64,000 nt of DNA from IDS-8 sp964424805 (GTDB taxonomy: Bacteria > Pseudomonadota > Gammaproteobacteria > Steroidobacterales > Woeseiaceae). Below, in pieces: positions 46,680 through 55,513 of the stretch (position 1 is its first letter; each line of letters opens with the position of its first letter). The position numbers and the translations under genes are program-made. The notes beneath the pieces are model-generated. The model was not told where the DNA came from and searched no databases. It worked only from the letters and a program-made list of their open reading frames with translations. The stretch spans positions 1 through 64,000 of the forward strand of contig CAYRKH010000008.1 in NCBI GenBank assembly GCA_964424805.1. The letters run 5' to 3'.

Positions 46680-47596
46680 CCATGATCGAGACGCCGGCGG
46701 CGAGCGACAGCGGGGATGACGGCCGCCTGAAAATCGCCGTGCAGAACTCGGGCCGTCTTACCGACGCCTCGCTGGCCCTGTTCTCGCGCTGCGGCCTGGA
46801 TTTCACGCGCGACCGGGATCACCTCGTCTGCTACGGCGAAAACCTGCCCGTGGATCTGATGCTGGTGCGCGACGACGACATCCCCGAACTCGTTGCCGAG
46901 GGGGTTTGCGAGGCCGGGGTCGTCGGGCAGAACGTCGCCACGGAGTTCGCGCTCACGCACGAGGCGGCGCGCTACACCGAAAGCCGCGTGCTGGACTACG
47001 GCCGCTGCCGGCTGGCGCTCGCGGTTCCGGTCGAGGACCCGGTACAGGGCATCGGCGATCTCGAGGGCAAACGGATTGCGACAACCTACCCCGGACTCAC
47101 CGCGCGCTTCCTTGCAACCCGCGGGGTGAACGCGGAAATCGTGACGCTGAGAGGCGCCGTGGAAATCGCGCCGCGCCTCGGCAAAGCGGATGCCATTTGC
47201 GACCTGGTGTCTACCGGCGGCACCCTGCGAGCGAATCGCCTGCGCGAGCTGGAGACGGTCTGCGAAAGCAGCGCGGCGTTCATCGTGACCGAGCGGCGTA
47301 CCCGCCAGGACAAGCGCGAGCTTTTGGATCGCCTTCTGCGCCGGATCGACGGCGTCATGCAGGTGAACGGGTCCAAGTACATCATGCTGCACGCGCCGCG
47401 GGCGCAGCTCGCGGCGATCACGCGCCTGCTGCCCGGCGCGGAGTCGCCTACGGTGCTGCCGCTCGAGGGCAGCCCCGACAAGGTGGCGGTGCACGCCGTC
47501 TGCCGGGAATCCGTGTTCTGGGAAACGCTCGAAAACCTGAAGGCCGCCGGCGCGACCGCGATGCTCGTGCTGCCCGTGGAAAAGATGCTCGCCTGA
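46676..47596 (+). CDS. hisG: ATP phosphoribosyltransferase, long form
   Basis: About 306 residues. The catalytic part begins LKIAVQNSGRLTDASLALF and has DLVSTGGTLRANRLRELE in the PRPP-binding loop. The extra C-terminal ACT-like domain (from about 225) marks the long HisG form that needs no HisZ and is inhibited by histidine. It starts the pathway by joining ATP and PRPP. The start ATG overlaps the regulator stop. Confidence 0.95.
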   Translation: MTMIETPAASDSGDDGRLKIAVQNSGRLTDASLALFSRCGLDFTRDRDHLVCYGENLPVDLMLVRDDDIPELVAEGVCEAGVVGQNVATEFALTHEAARYTESRVLDYGRCRLALAVPVEDPVQGIGDLEGKRIATTYPGLTARFLATRGVNAEIVTLRGAVEIAPRLGKADAICDLVSTGGTLRANRLRELETVCESSAAFIVTERRTRQDKRELLDRLLRRIDGVMQVNGSKYIMLHAPRAQLAAITRLLPGAESPTVLPLEGSPDKVAVHAVCRESVFWETLENLKAAGATAMLVLPVEKMLA

Positions 47597-47610
47597 GCGC
47601 GGGGGCTGTC

Positions 47611-48927
47611 ATGCAGGTCCTGGACTGGACAAAGCTCGACGAGGCGGCGCGCACGCGCGCACTGGCGCGTCCGGCGCTTGCCGACTCGCCAACTCGCGAG
47701 GCCTCCGTGGCGGCCATCCTGGCCGCCGTCCGTGAACAAGGCGACGCCGCGCTTCGTGAGTACACGCGCCGTTTCGACGGCGTCGATATCGCGGAGCTCG
47801 AGATTCCGCCGCCGGCGATCGCCGCCGGCGCGCGCGAGCTCGATGAACCGACGCGAGCCGCCATGGAGCGCGCGTTCGATACGATCTCGCGTTTCCATGC
47901 GCCGTCGGGCAAGACCGAGTATGCGGTGGAAACCGCGCCGGGTGTGACCTGTCGCCGGGTCGTCCGTCCGCTCGCCGTTGTCGGCCTGTACGTTCCCGGC
48001 GGGAGCGCACCGCTCTTGTCGACGATGCTGATGCTCGGCGTTCCGGCGCTGCTTGCGGGCTGCGAGACCAAGGTGCTGTGCACGCCCCCGGACAGGAACG
48101 GCAATGTGGCACCCGCGGTCCTTTACGGCGCGCAGCGCTGCGGTATCACGAAGGTATTTCGCGTCGGCGGCGCGCAGGCGATCGCCGCGATGGCATTCGG
48201 CACGCCGACGGTGCCACGCGTGGACAAGATTTTCGGGCCCGGTAACGCCTGGGTGACGGAAGCAAAGCGCCAGGCCGCGCAGGACCCCGCGGGCGCGCTA
48301 TCCGACCTGCCCGCCGGACCGTCGGAGCTGCTCGTCGTGGCGGATGAGGCCGCCAATCCGCTGTTCGTGGCGGCGGACCTGCTGTCGCAGGCGGAGCACG
48401 GCCCGGACTCCCAGGTCCTGCTGGTCACGACGTCGGCGGAACTCGGCCGGCGGGTCGAGCGCGAGCTGGAGCGGCAGGTCGCGGAACTGCCGCGCGCCGC
48501 GATCGCGCGGCAGGCACTGGCGGCGAGCCGCCTCATCCACGTGCCCGACGTCCGCACGGCGCTCGCGGTCGCGAACCGCTACGCACCCGAGCACCTGATC
48601 CTGAACACCGCCGAGCCCGAGGCCCTGCTGCCGGAGGTCCGCCATGCCGGCTCCGTGTTCCTCGGGCAGTGGACGCCGGAGTCGCTCGGCGATTACGTCA
48701 GCGGCACGAATCACATCCTGCCGACGTACGGCTACGCGCGGCAGCTCGGCGGATTGAGCGTGACCGACTTCCAGCAGAGTTTCAGCGTGCAGTCGGCGAC
48801 GCCGGCGGGGCTCGCCGGTCTCGGCCCGGCGGCCATGGCACTGGCGCGCGCGGAAGGGCTGGAAGCGCATGCGCGCGCCGTGAGCCTCCGTTTGAATGCC
48901 GGGGAGAACCGCCGTGAATGTGCGTGA
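47611..48927 (+). CDS. hisD: histidinol dehydrogenase
   Basis: Protein of 438 residues, normal length. Zinc and substrate motifs: FGPGNAWVTEAKRQAAQD, SDLPAGPSELLVVADE, LLSQAEHGPDSQVLLVTT and SGTNHILPTYGYAR. It oxidises histidinol to histidine in two NAD-dependent steps. ATG 47611 follows GCGGGGG, 14 bases after hisG. Its end overlaps hisC by 14 bases. Confidence 0.96.
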   Translation: MQVLDWTKLDEAARTRALARPALADSPTREASVAAILAAVREQGDAALREYTRRFDGVDIAELEIPPPAIAAGARELDEPTRAAMERAFDTISRFHAPSGKTEYAVETAPGVTCRRVVRPLAVVGLYVPGGSAPLLSTMLMLGVPALLAGCETKVLCTPPDRNGNVAPAVLYGAQRCGITKVFRVGGAQAIAAMAFGTPTVPRVDKIFGPGNAWVTEAKRQAAQDPAGALSDLPAGPSELLVVADEAANPLFVAADLLSQAEHGPDSQVLLVTTSAELGRRVERELERQVAELPRAAIARQALAASRLIHVPDVRTALAVANRYAPEHLILNTAEPEALLPEVRHAGSVFLGQWTPESLGDYVSGTNHILPTYGYARQLGGLSVTDFQQSFSVQSATPAGLAGLGPAAMALARAEGLEAHARAVSLRLNAGENRRECA

Positions 48928-49954
48928 CCGGGTAAGGCCGGAAATCCTCGCGCTCACCGGCTACGACGCCGCTCGTGCCGCCGGCGTGCCGCTGGACAAC
49001 AACGAGAATCCATGGGCGCCGCCGGGCCTCGATAACGGCATCAACCGGTATCCGCCGCAGCCGCCCGAGGAGCTGATCCGGCGCATGGCGGCGTACTACG
49101 GCGTCGATCCTCGCTCTGTCCTGCCGACGCGCGGCAGCGACGATGCCGTCGACGCGTTGATTCGCTGCTTCTGCCGCCCTGGAGAAGATGCCGTGCTGGT
49201 CACGCCACCCACCTTTGCCATGTACGCCGTCTTCGCCGCGGTCCAGGGCGCGCCCGTGGTCGAAGTTCCGCTGGGCGAGGAGTTCGCCTTTCCGCGGGAC
49301 GAGCTGCTGCGGGTCGACGCCAGCGTGAATGTCGTGTTCCTCTGCTCGCCGAACAACCCGACCGGCCGGGCGATTCCGGCGGAGATTGTCGAGGCCGTCT
49401 GCGGTGCGTGGGCGGAGACGGCGCTCGTCGTCGTCGACGAGGCGTATGCGGAGTTCATGCACCAGCGCTCGGCAACGCGCCTGTTGCCGCGCTTCCCCAA
49501 TCTCGTGGTCCTGCGAACCCTGTCGAAGGCGCTGGGGCTCGCGGGCGCGCGCGTCGGCGCGTTGCTGGCGTCGCCGGAGGTCATCGGCTTCGTGCGCAAG
49601 GTGTTGCCGCCTTACCTGTTGCCCTCGCCGAGCGTTGCCGCCGCGGAGGCCGCGCTGGCGCCGGGCGCGCTGGAGATCGCGCAAGCGCGCATTGCGCAAA
49701 TCGTCGGCGAACGCGAGGTCGTGGCGGCAAGACTGGCGGAGCATCCCGACGTGCGGCGTGTGTTCCCGAGCGACGCGAACTTCCTGCTCACCGAGCTTGC
49801 GGATGCCGCAGGGGTTTTCGCGAGGCTCCAGGATGCCGGCATCCGGGTACGGGCGTTAAGCAGCCCGCGCCTCGCGAGCTGCCTGCGCATCGGCATCGGC
49901 AGCCCGGCGGAAAACCGCGCCTTCCTGCAGGCGCTGGAGCCGGTCAATGCGTAA
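48914..49954 (+). CDS. hisC: histidinol-phosphate aminotransferase
   Basis: About 346 residues. PLP class I/II aminotransferase with LDNNENPWAP, CSPNNPTGRAIP, VVVDEAYAEF and the Schiff-base Lys in RTLSKALGLAGARVG. It transaminates imidazole acetol phosphate. GTG 48914 has GGGGAG 7 bases upstream; ATG 48896 is in frame but without a ribosome binding site. Its end overlaps hisB by 8 bases. Confidence 0.94.
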   Translation: MNVRDRVRPEILALTGYDAARAAGVPLDNNENPWAPPGLDNGINRYPPQPPEELIRRMAAYYGVDPRSVLPTRGSDDAVDALIRCFCRPGEDAVLVTPPTFAMYAVFAAVQGAPVVEVPLGEEFAFPRDELLRVDASVNVVFLCSPNNPTGRAIPAEIVEAVCGAWAETALVVVDEAYAEFMHQRSATRLLPRFPNLVVLRTLSKALGLAGARVGALLASPEVIGFVRKVLPPYLLPSPSVAAAEAALAPGALEIAQARIAQIVGEREVVAARLAEHPDVRRVFPSDANFLLTELADAAGVFARLQDAGIRVRALSSPRLASCLRIGIGSPAENRAFLQALEPVNA

Positions 49955-51014
49955 GCTCCTGTTCATCGACCGCGACGGCACGCTCATTTGCGAGCCGGCC
50001 GACTACCAGGTCGACAGCCTCGAGAAGTTCCGGCTCGTGGACGGCGTCATGCCGGCGCTGGGACGGCTGCAAGCTGCCGGTTACGCGCTGGTGATGGTGA
50101 CGAACCAGGACGGGCTCGGTTCCGCGGCTTACCCGCAGGCAGCGTTCGACAGCGTGCAGGCTTTTCTCGAGGCTTTGTTCACGTCGCAGGGGATCGAGTT
50201 CGAGGCCGTGCACGTCTGCCCGCACCTGGAACAGGACGGCTGTGACTGCCGCAAGCCGCGAGCGGGCCTGCTGCTGCAGTACCTGCGCGACGGGTTCGAT
50301 CGCGAACGCAGTGCCGTGATCGGCGACCGGGATACGGATCTCGAGTTGGCGCAGGCACTCGGCGTGCGCGGTTTCAAGCTCACCGGTCCCGATGGGGAGG
50401 GTACGAACTGGCACGCCGTTGCACAGGCGCTGCTGGACGCCCCTCGGCGCGGCAGCGTATCGCGCCGCACGCGGGAGACGCAGATTTCGGCGGCCGTCGA
50501 CCTCGACGATCCGGCGACGCAGGACATCGACACGGGCATCGGCTTCTTCGATCACATGCTCCAGTCGCTGGCGCGCCACGGCGGGTTCTCCCTGAGGCTC
50601 GAATGCCGGGGCGACCTGCACATAGACGAACACCACACGGTGGAAGACTGCGCCCTCGTGCTCGGGCAGGCGCTGGACGCCGCCCTGGGAGAACGTCGCG
50701 GGATCGCGCGCTTCGGGTTCACGCTGCCCATGGACGAGGCGCTGGCAAGGGCCGCGCTCGATCTCGGCGGGCGCCCCTACCTCGCGTTCAACGGAACCTT
50801 CCCGCGCGACGCGGTCGGCGGCCTGGCGACGGAAATGGTGCCGCATTTCTTTCGCTCGTTTTGCGATGCGCTGCGCATGAACCTGCATCTCGACGTCACC
50901 GGCGAGAATACGCACCACATGATCGAGGCCTGCTTCAAGGTCACCGGCCGCGCGCTGCGGCAGGCGCTGGCGAGGGACGGGGATACGATCCCGAGCACGA
51001 AGGGCTGCCTGTGA
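49947..51014 (+). CDS. hisB: bifunctional histidinol-phosphatase/imidazoleglycerol-phosphate dehydratase
   Basis: Protein of 355 residues, the fused form of enterobacteria and xanthomonads. The N-terminal HAD phosphatase has FIDRDGTLI (Asp8, Asp10) and a zinc-binding CPHLEQDGCDCRKP; the C-terminal dehydratase has GIGFFDHMLQSLARHGG and DEHHTVEDCALVLG. It performs steps six and eight of the pathway. Confidence 0.96.
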   Translation: MRKLLFIDRDGTLICEPADYQVDSLEKFRLVDGVMPALGRLQAAGYALVMVTNQDGLGSAAYPQAAFDSVQAFLEALFTSQGIEFEAVHVCPHLEQDGCDCRKPRAGLLLQYLRDGFDRERSAVIGDRDTDLELAQALGVRGFKLTGPDGEGTNWHAVAQALLDAPRRGSVSRRTRETQISAAVDLDDPATQDIDTGIGFFDHMLQSLARHGGFSLRLECRGDLHIDEHHTVEDCALVLGQALDAALGERRGIARFGFTLPMDEALARAALDLGGRPYLAFNGTFPRDAVGGLATEMVPHFFRSFCDALRMNLHLDVTGENTHHMIEACFKVTGRALRQALARDGDTIPSTKGCL

Positions 51015-51616
51015 GCTCGGTGGTGCTGATCGACAATGGCGGCGCCAATCTCGCCTCGCTGCGGCACGCCTTTGCCCGGCTGGGCGCGAACATCCGGGAG
51101 TCGAGCGATCCGGCCGTCATCGGCGGCGCGGACCGCGTCGTACTGCCGGGGGTGGGCGCGGCCGGCGACGGCATGCGCCGCCTGCGGGCAGCCGGCCTGG
51201 AGAAAGTCGTGCCGGCGCTGAAACAGCCGGTGCTGGGCATCTGCCTCGGCATGCACCTCCTGTATCGGCACTCGGAAGAGAACGCAACGGCCTGTCTCGG
51301 GGTGTTGCCGGACACGGTCTCACGCCTGCCGGAGGGCGAGGGTATCCGGGTGCCGCACATGGGCTGGAATCGCCTGCGCGACATCCGGCACCACCCGCTG
51401 TTCGACGGCGTCGATGCGGCCGACTGGTTTTATTTCGTGCACGCTTACGCGGCCCCGGCAAGTGCCGTCACGCTGGCCTCCGCCGTCAACGGGACGGCGT
51501 TTGCCGCCGCGGCGGGGCAGGAAAATTTCGTTGCCGTGCAGTTTCATCCGGAGCGGTCTGCCGACGCGGGCGCGCGCGTCCTCGGCAATTTCCTGGAGTG
51601 GGACGGATGCAGCTGA
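51011..51616 (+). CDS. hisH: imidazole glycerol phosphate synthase glutaminase subunit
   Basis: Protein of 201 residues starting with GTG in a GTGA overlap with hisB. Class I amidotransferase: oxyanion segment VLPGVGAAGDGM, nucleophile Cys78 in GICLGMHLL, and His/Glu in VAVQFHPERS. It releases ammonia from glutamine to HisF. Confidence 0.95.
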   Translation: MSSVVLIDNGGANLASLRHAFARLGANIRESSDPAVIGGADRVVLPGVGAAGDGMRRLRAAGLEKVVPALKQPVLGICLGMHLLYRHSEENATACLGVLPDTVSRLPEGEGIRVPHMGWNRLRDIRHHPLFDGVDAADWFYFVHAYAAPASAVTLASAVNGTAFAAAAGQENFVAVQFHPERSADAGARVLGNFLEWDGCS

Positions 51617-52341
51617 TTCCCGCCCTTGATTTGCTGGACGGCGAGGTCGTGCGCCTGCTGAGGGGCGATTTCGCGCAGCGCACGCGCTATGGCCGCGACC
51701 CGGTCGTCTTCGCCAACGGCTTTCGCGAGGCGGGTGCGACCGCCCTGCACGTCGTCGACCTCAATGCGGCGCGCGGCGATGCCGGGAACAATCGGGCGCT
51801 CGTCCGCGAACTCGCCGCCATCGAGGGCCTCGAGGTGCAGTGCGCCGGCGGCGTGCGCCACGTGGAAAGCCTCCTGGAACTCCTGGAGGCCGGCGCCGAG
51901 CGCGTCGTCATCGGCAGCCTTGCGGTTCGGGATCCCGAGCAGGTGGCCGGCTGGCTGGAACGCTTCGGTGCCGGGCGCATCGTGCTGGCGCTGGACGTGA
52001 GCCTGGACGAGGCGGATGAGCCGATGCTCCTGACGCACGGATGGCGCGAGGCGAGCGGCGTTTCGCTGTGGCCGCTGCTGGAACGCTACGCGACGGCGGG
52101 CCTGGTCCACGTGCTGTGCACCGACGTCGGGCGCGACGGCACGCTGCAGGGTCCTAACCTCGAGCTGTACAGGCGTATCCTCGAGCGCCACCCGGGCCTC
52201 GCCTTGCAGGCGTCCGGCGGCATCGGCTGCCTCGAGGACGTGCGCATGCTGGCGGCTGCCGGTATTCCGGCGGCGATTCTCGGCCGCGCGCTGCTCGAAG
52301 GGCGCGTGCCGCTGCGGGATGCGTTGCAGGCCGCCGTATGA
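51607..52341 (+). CDS. hisA: ProFAR isomerase
   Basis: Protein of 244 residues, (beta-alpha)8 barrel. N-terminal IPALDLLDGEVVRLLRGDF carries the catalytic Asp; the second Asp is in CTDVGRDGTLQGPN, with phosphate binding at ASGGIGCLEDV. ATG 51607 follows GGAGTGGGACGG; in-frame GTG 51598 is the alternative. It overlaps hisH by 10 bases. Confidence 0.95.
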   Translation: MQLIPALDLLDGEVVRLLRGDFAQRTRYGRDPVVFANGFREAGATALHVVDLNAARGDAGNNRALVRELAAIEGLEVQCAGGVRHVESLLELLEAGAERVVIGSLAVRDPEQVAGWLERFGAGRIVLALDVSLDEADEPMLLTHGWREASGVSLWPLLERYATAGLVHVLCTDVGRDGTLQGPNLELYRRILERHPGLALQASGGIGCLEDVRMLAAAGIPAAILGRALLEGRVPLRDALQAAV

Positions 52342-53108
52342 GCCCGGCGCGCCGCATCATACCCTGCCTCGACGTAAAGCACGGCCGCGTGGTGAAGGGC
52401 GTGCGCTTTCGCGGGCATCGCGATCTCGGCGACGTCCTGGACCTCGCGCTGCGCTATCGCGATGCCGGCGCGGATGAGCTCGTGTTCTACGATATCGCCG
52501 CCTCGCCCGACGGGCGAAGTGTCGATCCGGCCTGGGTCGCGCGCGTGTCGCGCGAGCTCGACGTGCCGTTCTGCGTCGCCGGCGGTATTCGCGACGTCGA
52601 AACCGCGGAGCGTATCCTGCACGCCGGCGCGGACAAGATCTCCGTCAACACGCCGGCGCTGGAAGACCCCGATCTCATCAACCGGCTCGCGGAACGTTTC
52701 GGCTCGCAGTGCGTGGTGGTCGGTATAGACAGCATTCATGTTCATGGCGAATGGCGCGTGCGCAGCCACACGGGCGATCCGGACAACATGCGCGACGGCG
52801 GGTGGCGCACGCTGGCCTGGGCCATTGAAGCGCAGGCCCGGGGTGCGGGCGAAATCGTGTTGAACTGCATGGACAGCGACGGCGTGCGCGAGGGCTATGA
52901 CGTCGAGCAACTGCGCGCGGTGCGCGCGCACTGCCGCGTGCCCCTGGTAGCGTCGGGCGGCGCCGGCAGGCCGGAGCATTTCCTGACGGTGTTTCGCGAC
53001 GCGCAGGCCGACGCCGCCCTTGCCGCGAGCGTGTTTCACACCGGCGCGATCGCGATTCCCGAACTGAAGACCTTTCTAGAGCAACACGACATCACGGTGC
53101 GCGCATGA
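52338..53108 (+). CDS. hisF: imidazole glycerol phosphate synthase cyclase subunit
   Basis: Protein of 256 residues, (beta-alpha)8 barrel related to HisA. IIPCLDVKHGRVVKGVRF gives the first catalytic Asp; DKISVNTPAL and LNCMDSDGVREGYDVEQLRAV give the second Asp and phosphate sites. It uses ammonia from HisH to form imidazole glycerol phosphate and AICAR. ATGA overlaps on both sides. Confidence 0.96.
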   Translation: MSPARRIIPCLDVKHGRVVKGVRFRGHRDLGDVLDLALRYRDAGADELVFYDIAASPDGRSVDPAWVARVSRELDVPFCVAGGIRDVETAERILHAGADKISVNTPALEDPDLINRLAERFGSQCVVVGIDSIHVHGEWRVRSHTGDPDNMRDGGWRTLAWAIEAQARGAGEIVLNCMDSDGVREGYDVEQLRAVRAHCRVPLVASGGAGRPEHFLTVFRDAQADAALAASVFHTGAIAIPELKTFLEQHDITVRA

Positions 53109-53716
53109 ACGAAGCGGCGATCGAACGGCTGGACTGGGACAAGGGGGACGGCCTGCTGCCCGCGGTCGTGCAGGATGCCGATACGGGCACCGTGCTGATG
53201 GTCGGCTACCAGGATCGCGCGGCGCTGCGCGAGACGCTCGCGCGGCGGCGGGTGGTATTTTTCAGCCGCTCGCGCCAGGAACTCTGGGAGAAGGGCGAGA
53301 CGTCCGGCAATACCCTGCACCTCGTGGCGATCGCCGCGGACTGCGACGCGGATGCCCTCCTGATCCGCGCACGGCCTGCCGGGCCGGTTTGCCACACGAA
53401 CAGCGCGGCATGCTTTGCCGATTCCGAACCGCCCCTGGCGATGCTGGCGGAGCTCGAGCGCACGGTCGGCGAGCGCGCGACGATGCGCGCGCCGTCCGGC
53501 TCGTATACGGCGAAAATGCTGGCGGCGGGCGTGCAGCGGATCGCGCAGAAGGTCGGTGAGGAGGGGGTTGAAACCGCGCTGGCGGCGGTTGCCGGGGATG
53601 ACGACGAACTCGCCGGCGAAGCCGCCGATCTCCTGTATCACCTGGTGCTTCTTCTGCAGGCGCGCGGGATGCGGCTGGCTGACGTCGCCGGGACGCTCGC
53701 GGAACGCCGGCGGTAG
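53105..53716 (+). CDS. hisI: bifunctional phosphoribosyl-AMP cyclohydrolase/phosphoribosyl-ATP pyrophosphatase
   Basis: Protein of 203 residues, the HisIE fusion. The cyclohydrolase part has LMVGYQDRAALRETLARRRV, FFSRSRQELWEKGETSGN and zinc-binding Cys in ADCDADALLIRA and CHTNSAACF. The pyrophosphatase part has KMLAAGVQRIAQKVGEEGVE and GEAADLLYHLVLLLQARG. It ends the his operon, 14 bases from the convergent cysG. Confidence 0.95.
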   Translation: MNEAAIERLDWDKGDGLLPAVVQDADTGTVLMVGYQDRAALRETLARRRVVFFSRSRQELWEKGETSGNTLHLVAIAADCDADALLIRARPAGPVCHTNSAACFADSEPPLAMLAELERTVGERATMRAPSGSYTAKMLAAGVQRIAQKVGEEGVETALAAVAGDDDELAGEAADLLYHLVLLLQARGMRLADVAGTLAERRR

Positions 53717-53730
53717 GAGGGCGGCGCTCG

Positions 53731-55206
53731 TCAGCCGGGGTGCGCGGCCCGGCGGACCTCGTCGACCGGGGCGGCGCGGAAGTGCTCACCGAAAGCGTCG
53801 AAGCCGTCGTCCGGACCCGCGGGACCGCCGAGCCAGCCGAGCTCGGTTCCGAGCGCCGCCGTTTCGCCAACGAACAGCATCGCGGGCGCGGCTACTCCCG
53901 CCGCTTTGGCTTTCCCGGCAATGTTCTCGAGCGTGCCGCTCGTGACCCGCTGCCTGCGCGTGGTGCCGCTCTCGACCAGGGCAGCCGGCGTGGCAGCCGA
54001 AAGCCCGTGGCGCATGAGCTCGCTCGCGGCAGTCCCGATGGAGCCCACACTCATATATAAGGCGAGGGTCTGGCCCGCTTGGGCCAGTGCCCGCCAGTTC
54101 GGGCTTGCGCCGGCGTCGAGCTTCGCGGTCGCGAGCGTCACGCTTGCGCTCAGGCCGCGCATGGTGAGCGGTATGCCGGCGCAGGCCGCGGCGCCCAGCG
54201 CCGCGGTGATCCCGGGCACGACCTGGTAGGGCAACCCGGCCGCGGCAAGTGCGCGCGCTTCCTCGCCCCCGCGGCCGAAGACGAACGGGTCCCCGCCTTT
54301 CAGGCGGCACACGCGCTTGCCCTGACGCACCAGCCGCACCAGGAGGTCGTTGATGTCCTCCTGCTTCACGGGGCTCAGGCCGGCCGCTTTCCCGACCGCG
54401 ACCAGCTCCGCTTCCTTGCGCGCGTAATCGAGGATCGCGCGGGACACGAGGCGGTCGTACAGCACGACGTCCGCCTGGCTGATCAGCTGCTGCGCGCGGA
54501 TGGTGACGAGGCCGGGATCGCCGGGTCCGGCGCCGACGATGTACGCCTCACCCGCCGGCTGCGCGTATGGCACGACGCCTTCCATCAGTTCCAGGCGCAC
54601 CAGCTTGTCGGCTTCCTTCTCGCGGCCGCCGAGGATGTGCCCGGCCGCGGGACCGGCGAAGAAGCGCTGCCAGAACCGGCGCCGCTCGTCCATGGTCGCC
54701 AGGCGCTTCCTGACCGGGCCGCGCCAGCGCCCGGCGCGTTCGGCCAGGCGGCCGATCCGGGCGGGCAGCCAGCGCTCGATCCCGGCCTTCAGCTGCTGCG
54801 CGAGCACCGGGGCGTTGCCGCCGGTGCCGATGGCGATCGTGACCGGTGCCCGGTCCACGATGGCCGGCAGGATGAAGCTCGACGCCGCGTTGTCGTCGAC
54901 GACGTTGCACAGGATACCGGCGGCGTCCGCCGCCTGCGCGACGGCAGCGTTGACGCGGGGCTCGTCGGTCGCGGCGATGATCAGCCGCGGCTTGCCGGGC
55001 AGTGTGTCCTCCCAGTCGCCCGCGTGGTGGCGGATCTCACCCCGGTCGCGCATGGCCGTGAGCGCCGCACCCAGCTCCGGCGCCACGACGGTGATGTCCG
55101 CTCCCGCACGCCGCAGGAGCGCCGCCTTGCGCCCGGCGACGGCCCCGCCGCCGACCACCACGCAGTGCCGGCGGGCGAGCCGGACGAAGACAGGCAAGTG
55201 TTCCAT
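53731..55206 (-). CDS. cysG: siroheme synthase (CysG)
   Basis: Protein of 491 residues, trifunctional. The N-terminal precorrin-2 dehydrogenase/ferrochelatase has VVVGGGAVAGRKAALL and IIAATDEPRVN. The C-terminal uroporphyrinogen-III methyltransferase (from about 218) has IVGAGPGDPGLVTIRA, DVVLYDRLVS and CRLKGGDPFVFGRGGEE. It makes siroheme for the sulfite reductase CysI encoded nearby. It diverges from the cysB leader and shares a 307-base spacer with it. Confidence 0.95.
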   Translation of the reverse strand: MEHLPVFVRLARRHCVVVGGGAVAGRKAALLRRAGADITVVAPELGAALTAMRDRGEIRHHAGDWEDTLPGKPRLIIAATDEPRVNAAVAQAADAAGILCNVVDDNAASSFILPAIVDRAPVTIAIGTGGNAPVLAQQLKAGIERWLPARIGRLAERAGRWRGPVRKRLATMDERRRFWQRFFAGPAAGHILGGREKEADKLVRLELMEGVVPYAQPAGEAYIVGAGPGDPGLVTIRAQQLISQADVVLYDRLVSRAILDYARKEAELVAVGKAAGLSPVKQEDINDLLVRLVRQGKRVCRLKGGDPFVFGRGGEEARALAAAGLPYQVVPGITAALGAAACAGIPLTMRGLSASVTLATAKLDAGASPNWRALAQAGQTLALYMSVGSIGTAASELMRHGLSAATPAALVESGTTRRQRVTSGTLENIAGKAKAAGVAAPAMLFVGETAALGTELGWLGGPAGPDDGFDAFGEHFRAAPVDEVRRAAHPG

Positions 55207-55290
55207 TGCGGCACCCTATCCCCGTGGGCCCGGAAGCGAAAATACACAAACGCTTTGCGGCCATAACGAGCGGGAATATCGCGATCGCAT

Positions 55291-55319
55291 TTGACAAAGC
55301 CGCGGCAACAGGGCATACC
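55291..55319 (+). promoter_or_regulatory. sigma70-like promoter of the cysB leader
   Basis: A perfect TTGACA (55291-55296), 17-base spacer and CATACC (55314-55319, three of six matches). The expected start near 55326 lies only a few bases before the leader ATG at 55330, so the leader peptide may be translated with little or no 5' untranslated region. Confidence 0.5.
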
Positions 55320-55329
55320 AATAACAGTC

Positions 55330-55407
55330 ATGAAGTACCCTGAAGTGAATATCGTTACAACGTGTTGCTGCCGGTTGGCAAGGCGGCACGCGATCCCGCG
55401 CGCTTGA
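55330..55407 (+). CDS. 25-codon leader peptide with three consecutive Cys codons
   Basis: ATG 55330 opens 25 codons ending at TGA 55405. The middle reads VTTCCCRLARR, with TGT-TGC-TGC at 55363-55371. No good ribosome binding site is seen, but the predicted transcription start is only about four bases upstream. A strong terminator follows 30 bases after the stop and cysB begins 40 bases after that. A run of the end-product amino acid in a short leader ahead of a terminator is the classic attenuator layout, here matching cysteine and the cysteine regulator gene. GGCGGC (55382-55387), just after the Cys codons, can pair with GCCGCC in the terminator's first arm (55438-55443), offering an antiterminator. 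Function is inferred. Confidence 0.6.
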   Translation: MKYPEVNIVTTCCCRLARRHAIPRA

Positions 55408-55437
55408 AGTAACGAGCGCCGCGAGCAGGATCCAGGA

Positions 55438-55474
55438 GCCGCCCGGGGACCAGAACCGGGCGGCTTTTTTCTTT
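55438..55474 (+). terminator. intrinsic terminator between the Cys leader and cysB
   Basis: GCCGCCCGG (55438-55446) and CCGGGCGGC (55456-55464) form a perfect 9-bp GC-rich stem with a 9-base loop, directly followed by TTTTTTCTTT. The only plus-strand transcript it can stop starts in the cysG-cysB spacer, so it should act on the cysB leader itself (or on a small RNA). Confidence 0.82.
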
Positions 55475-55513
55475 ATGGCGGCCGCAAGGGCGAGCCGCAA
55501 AAGGACCAGGCGA

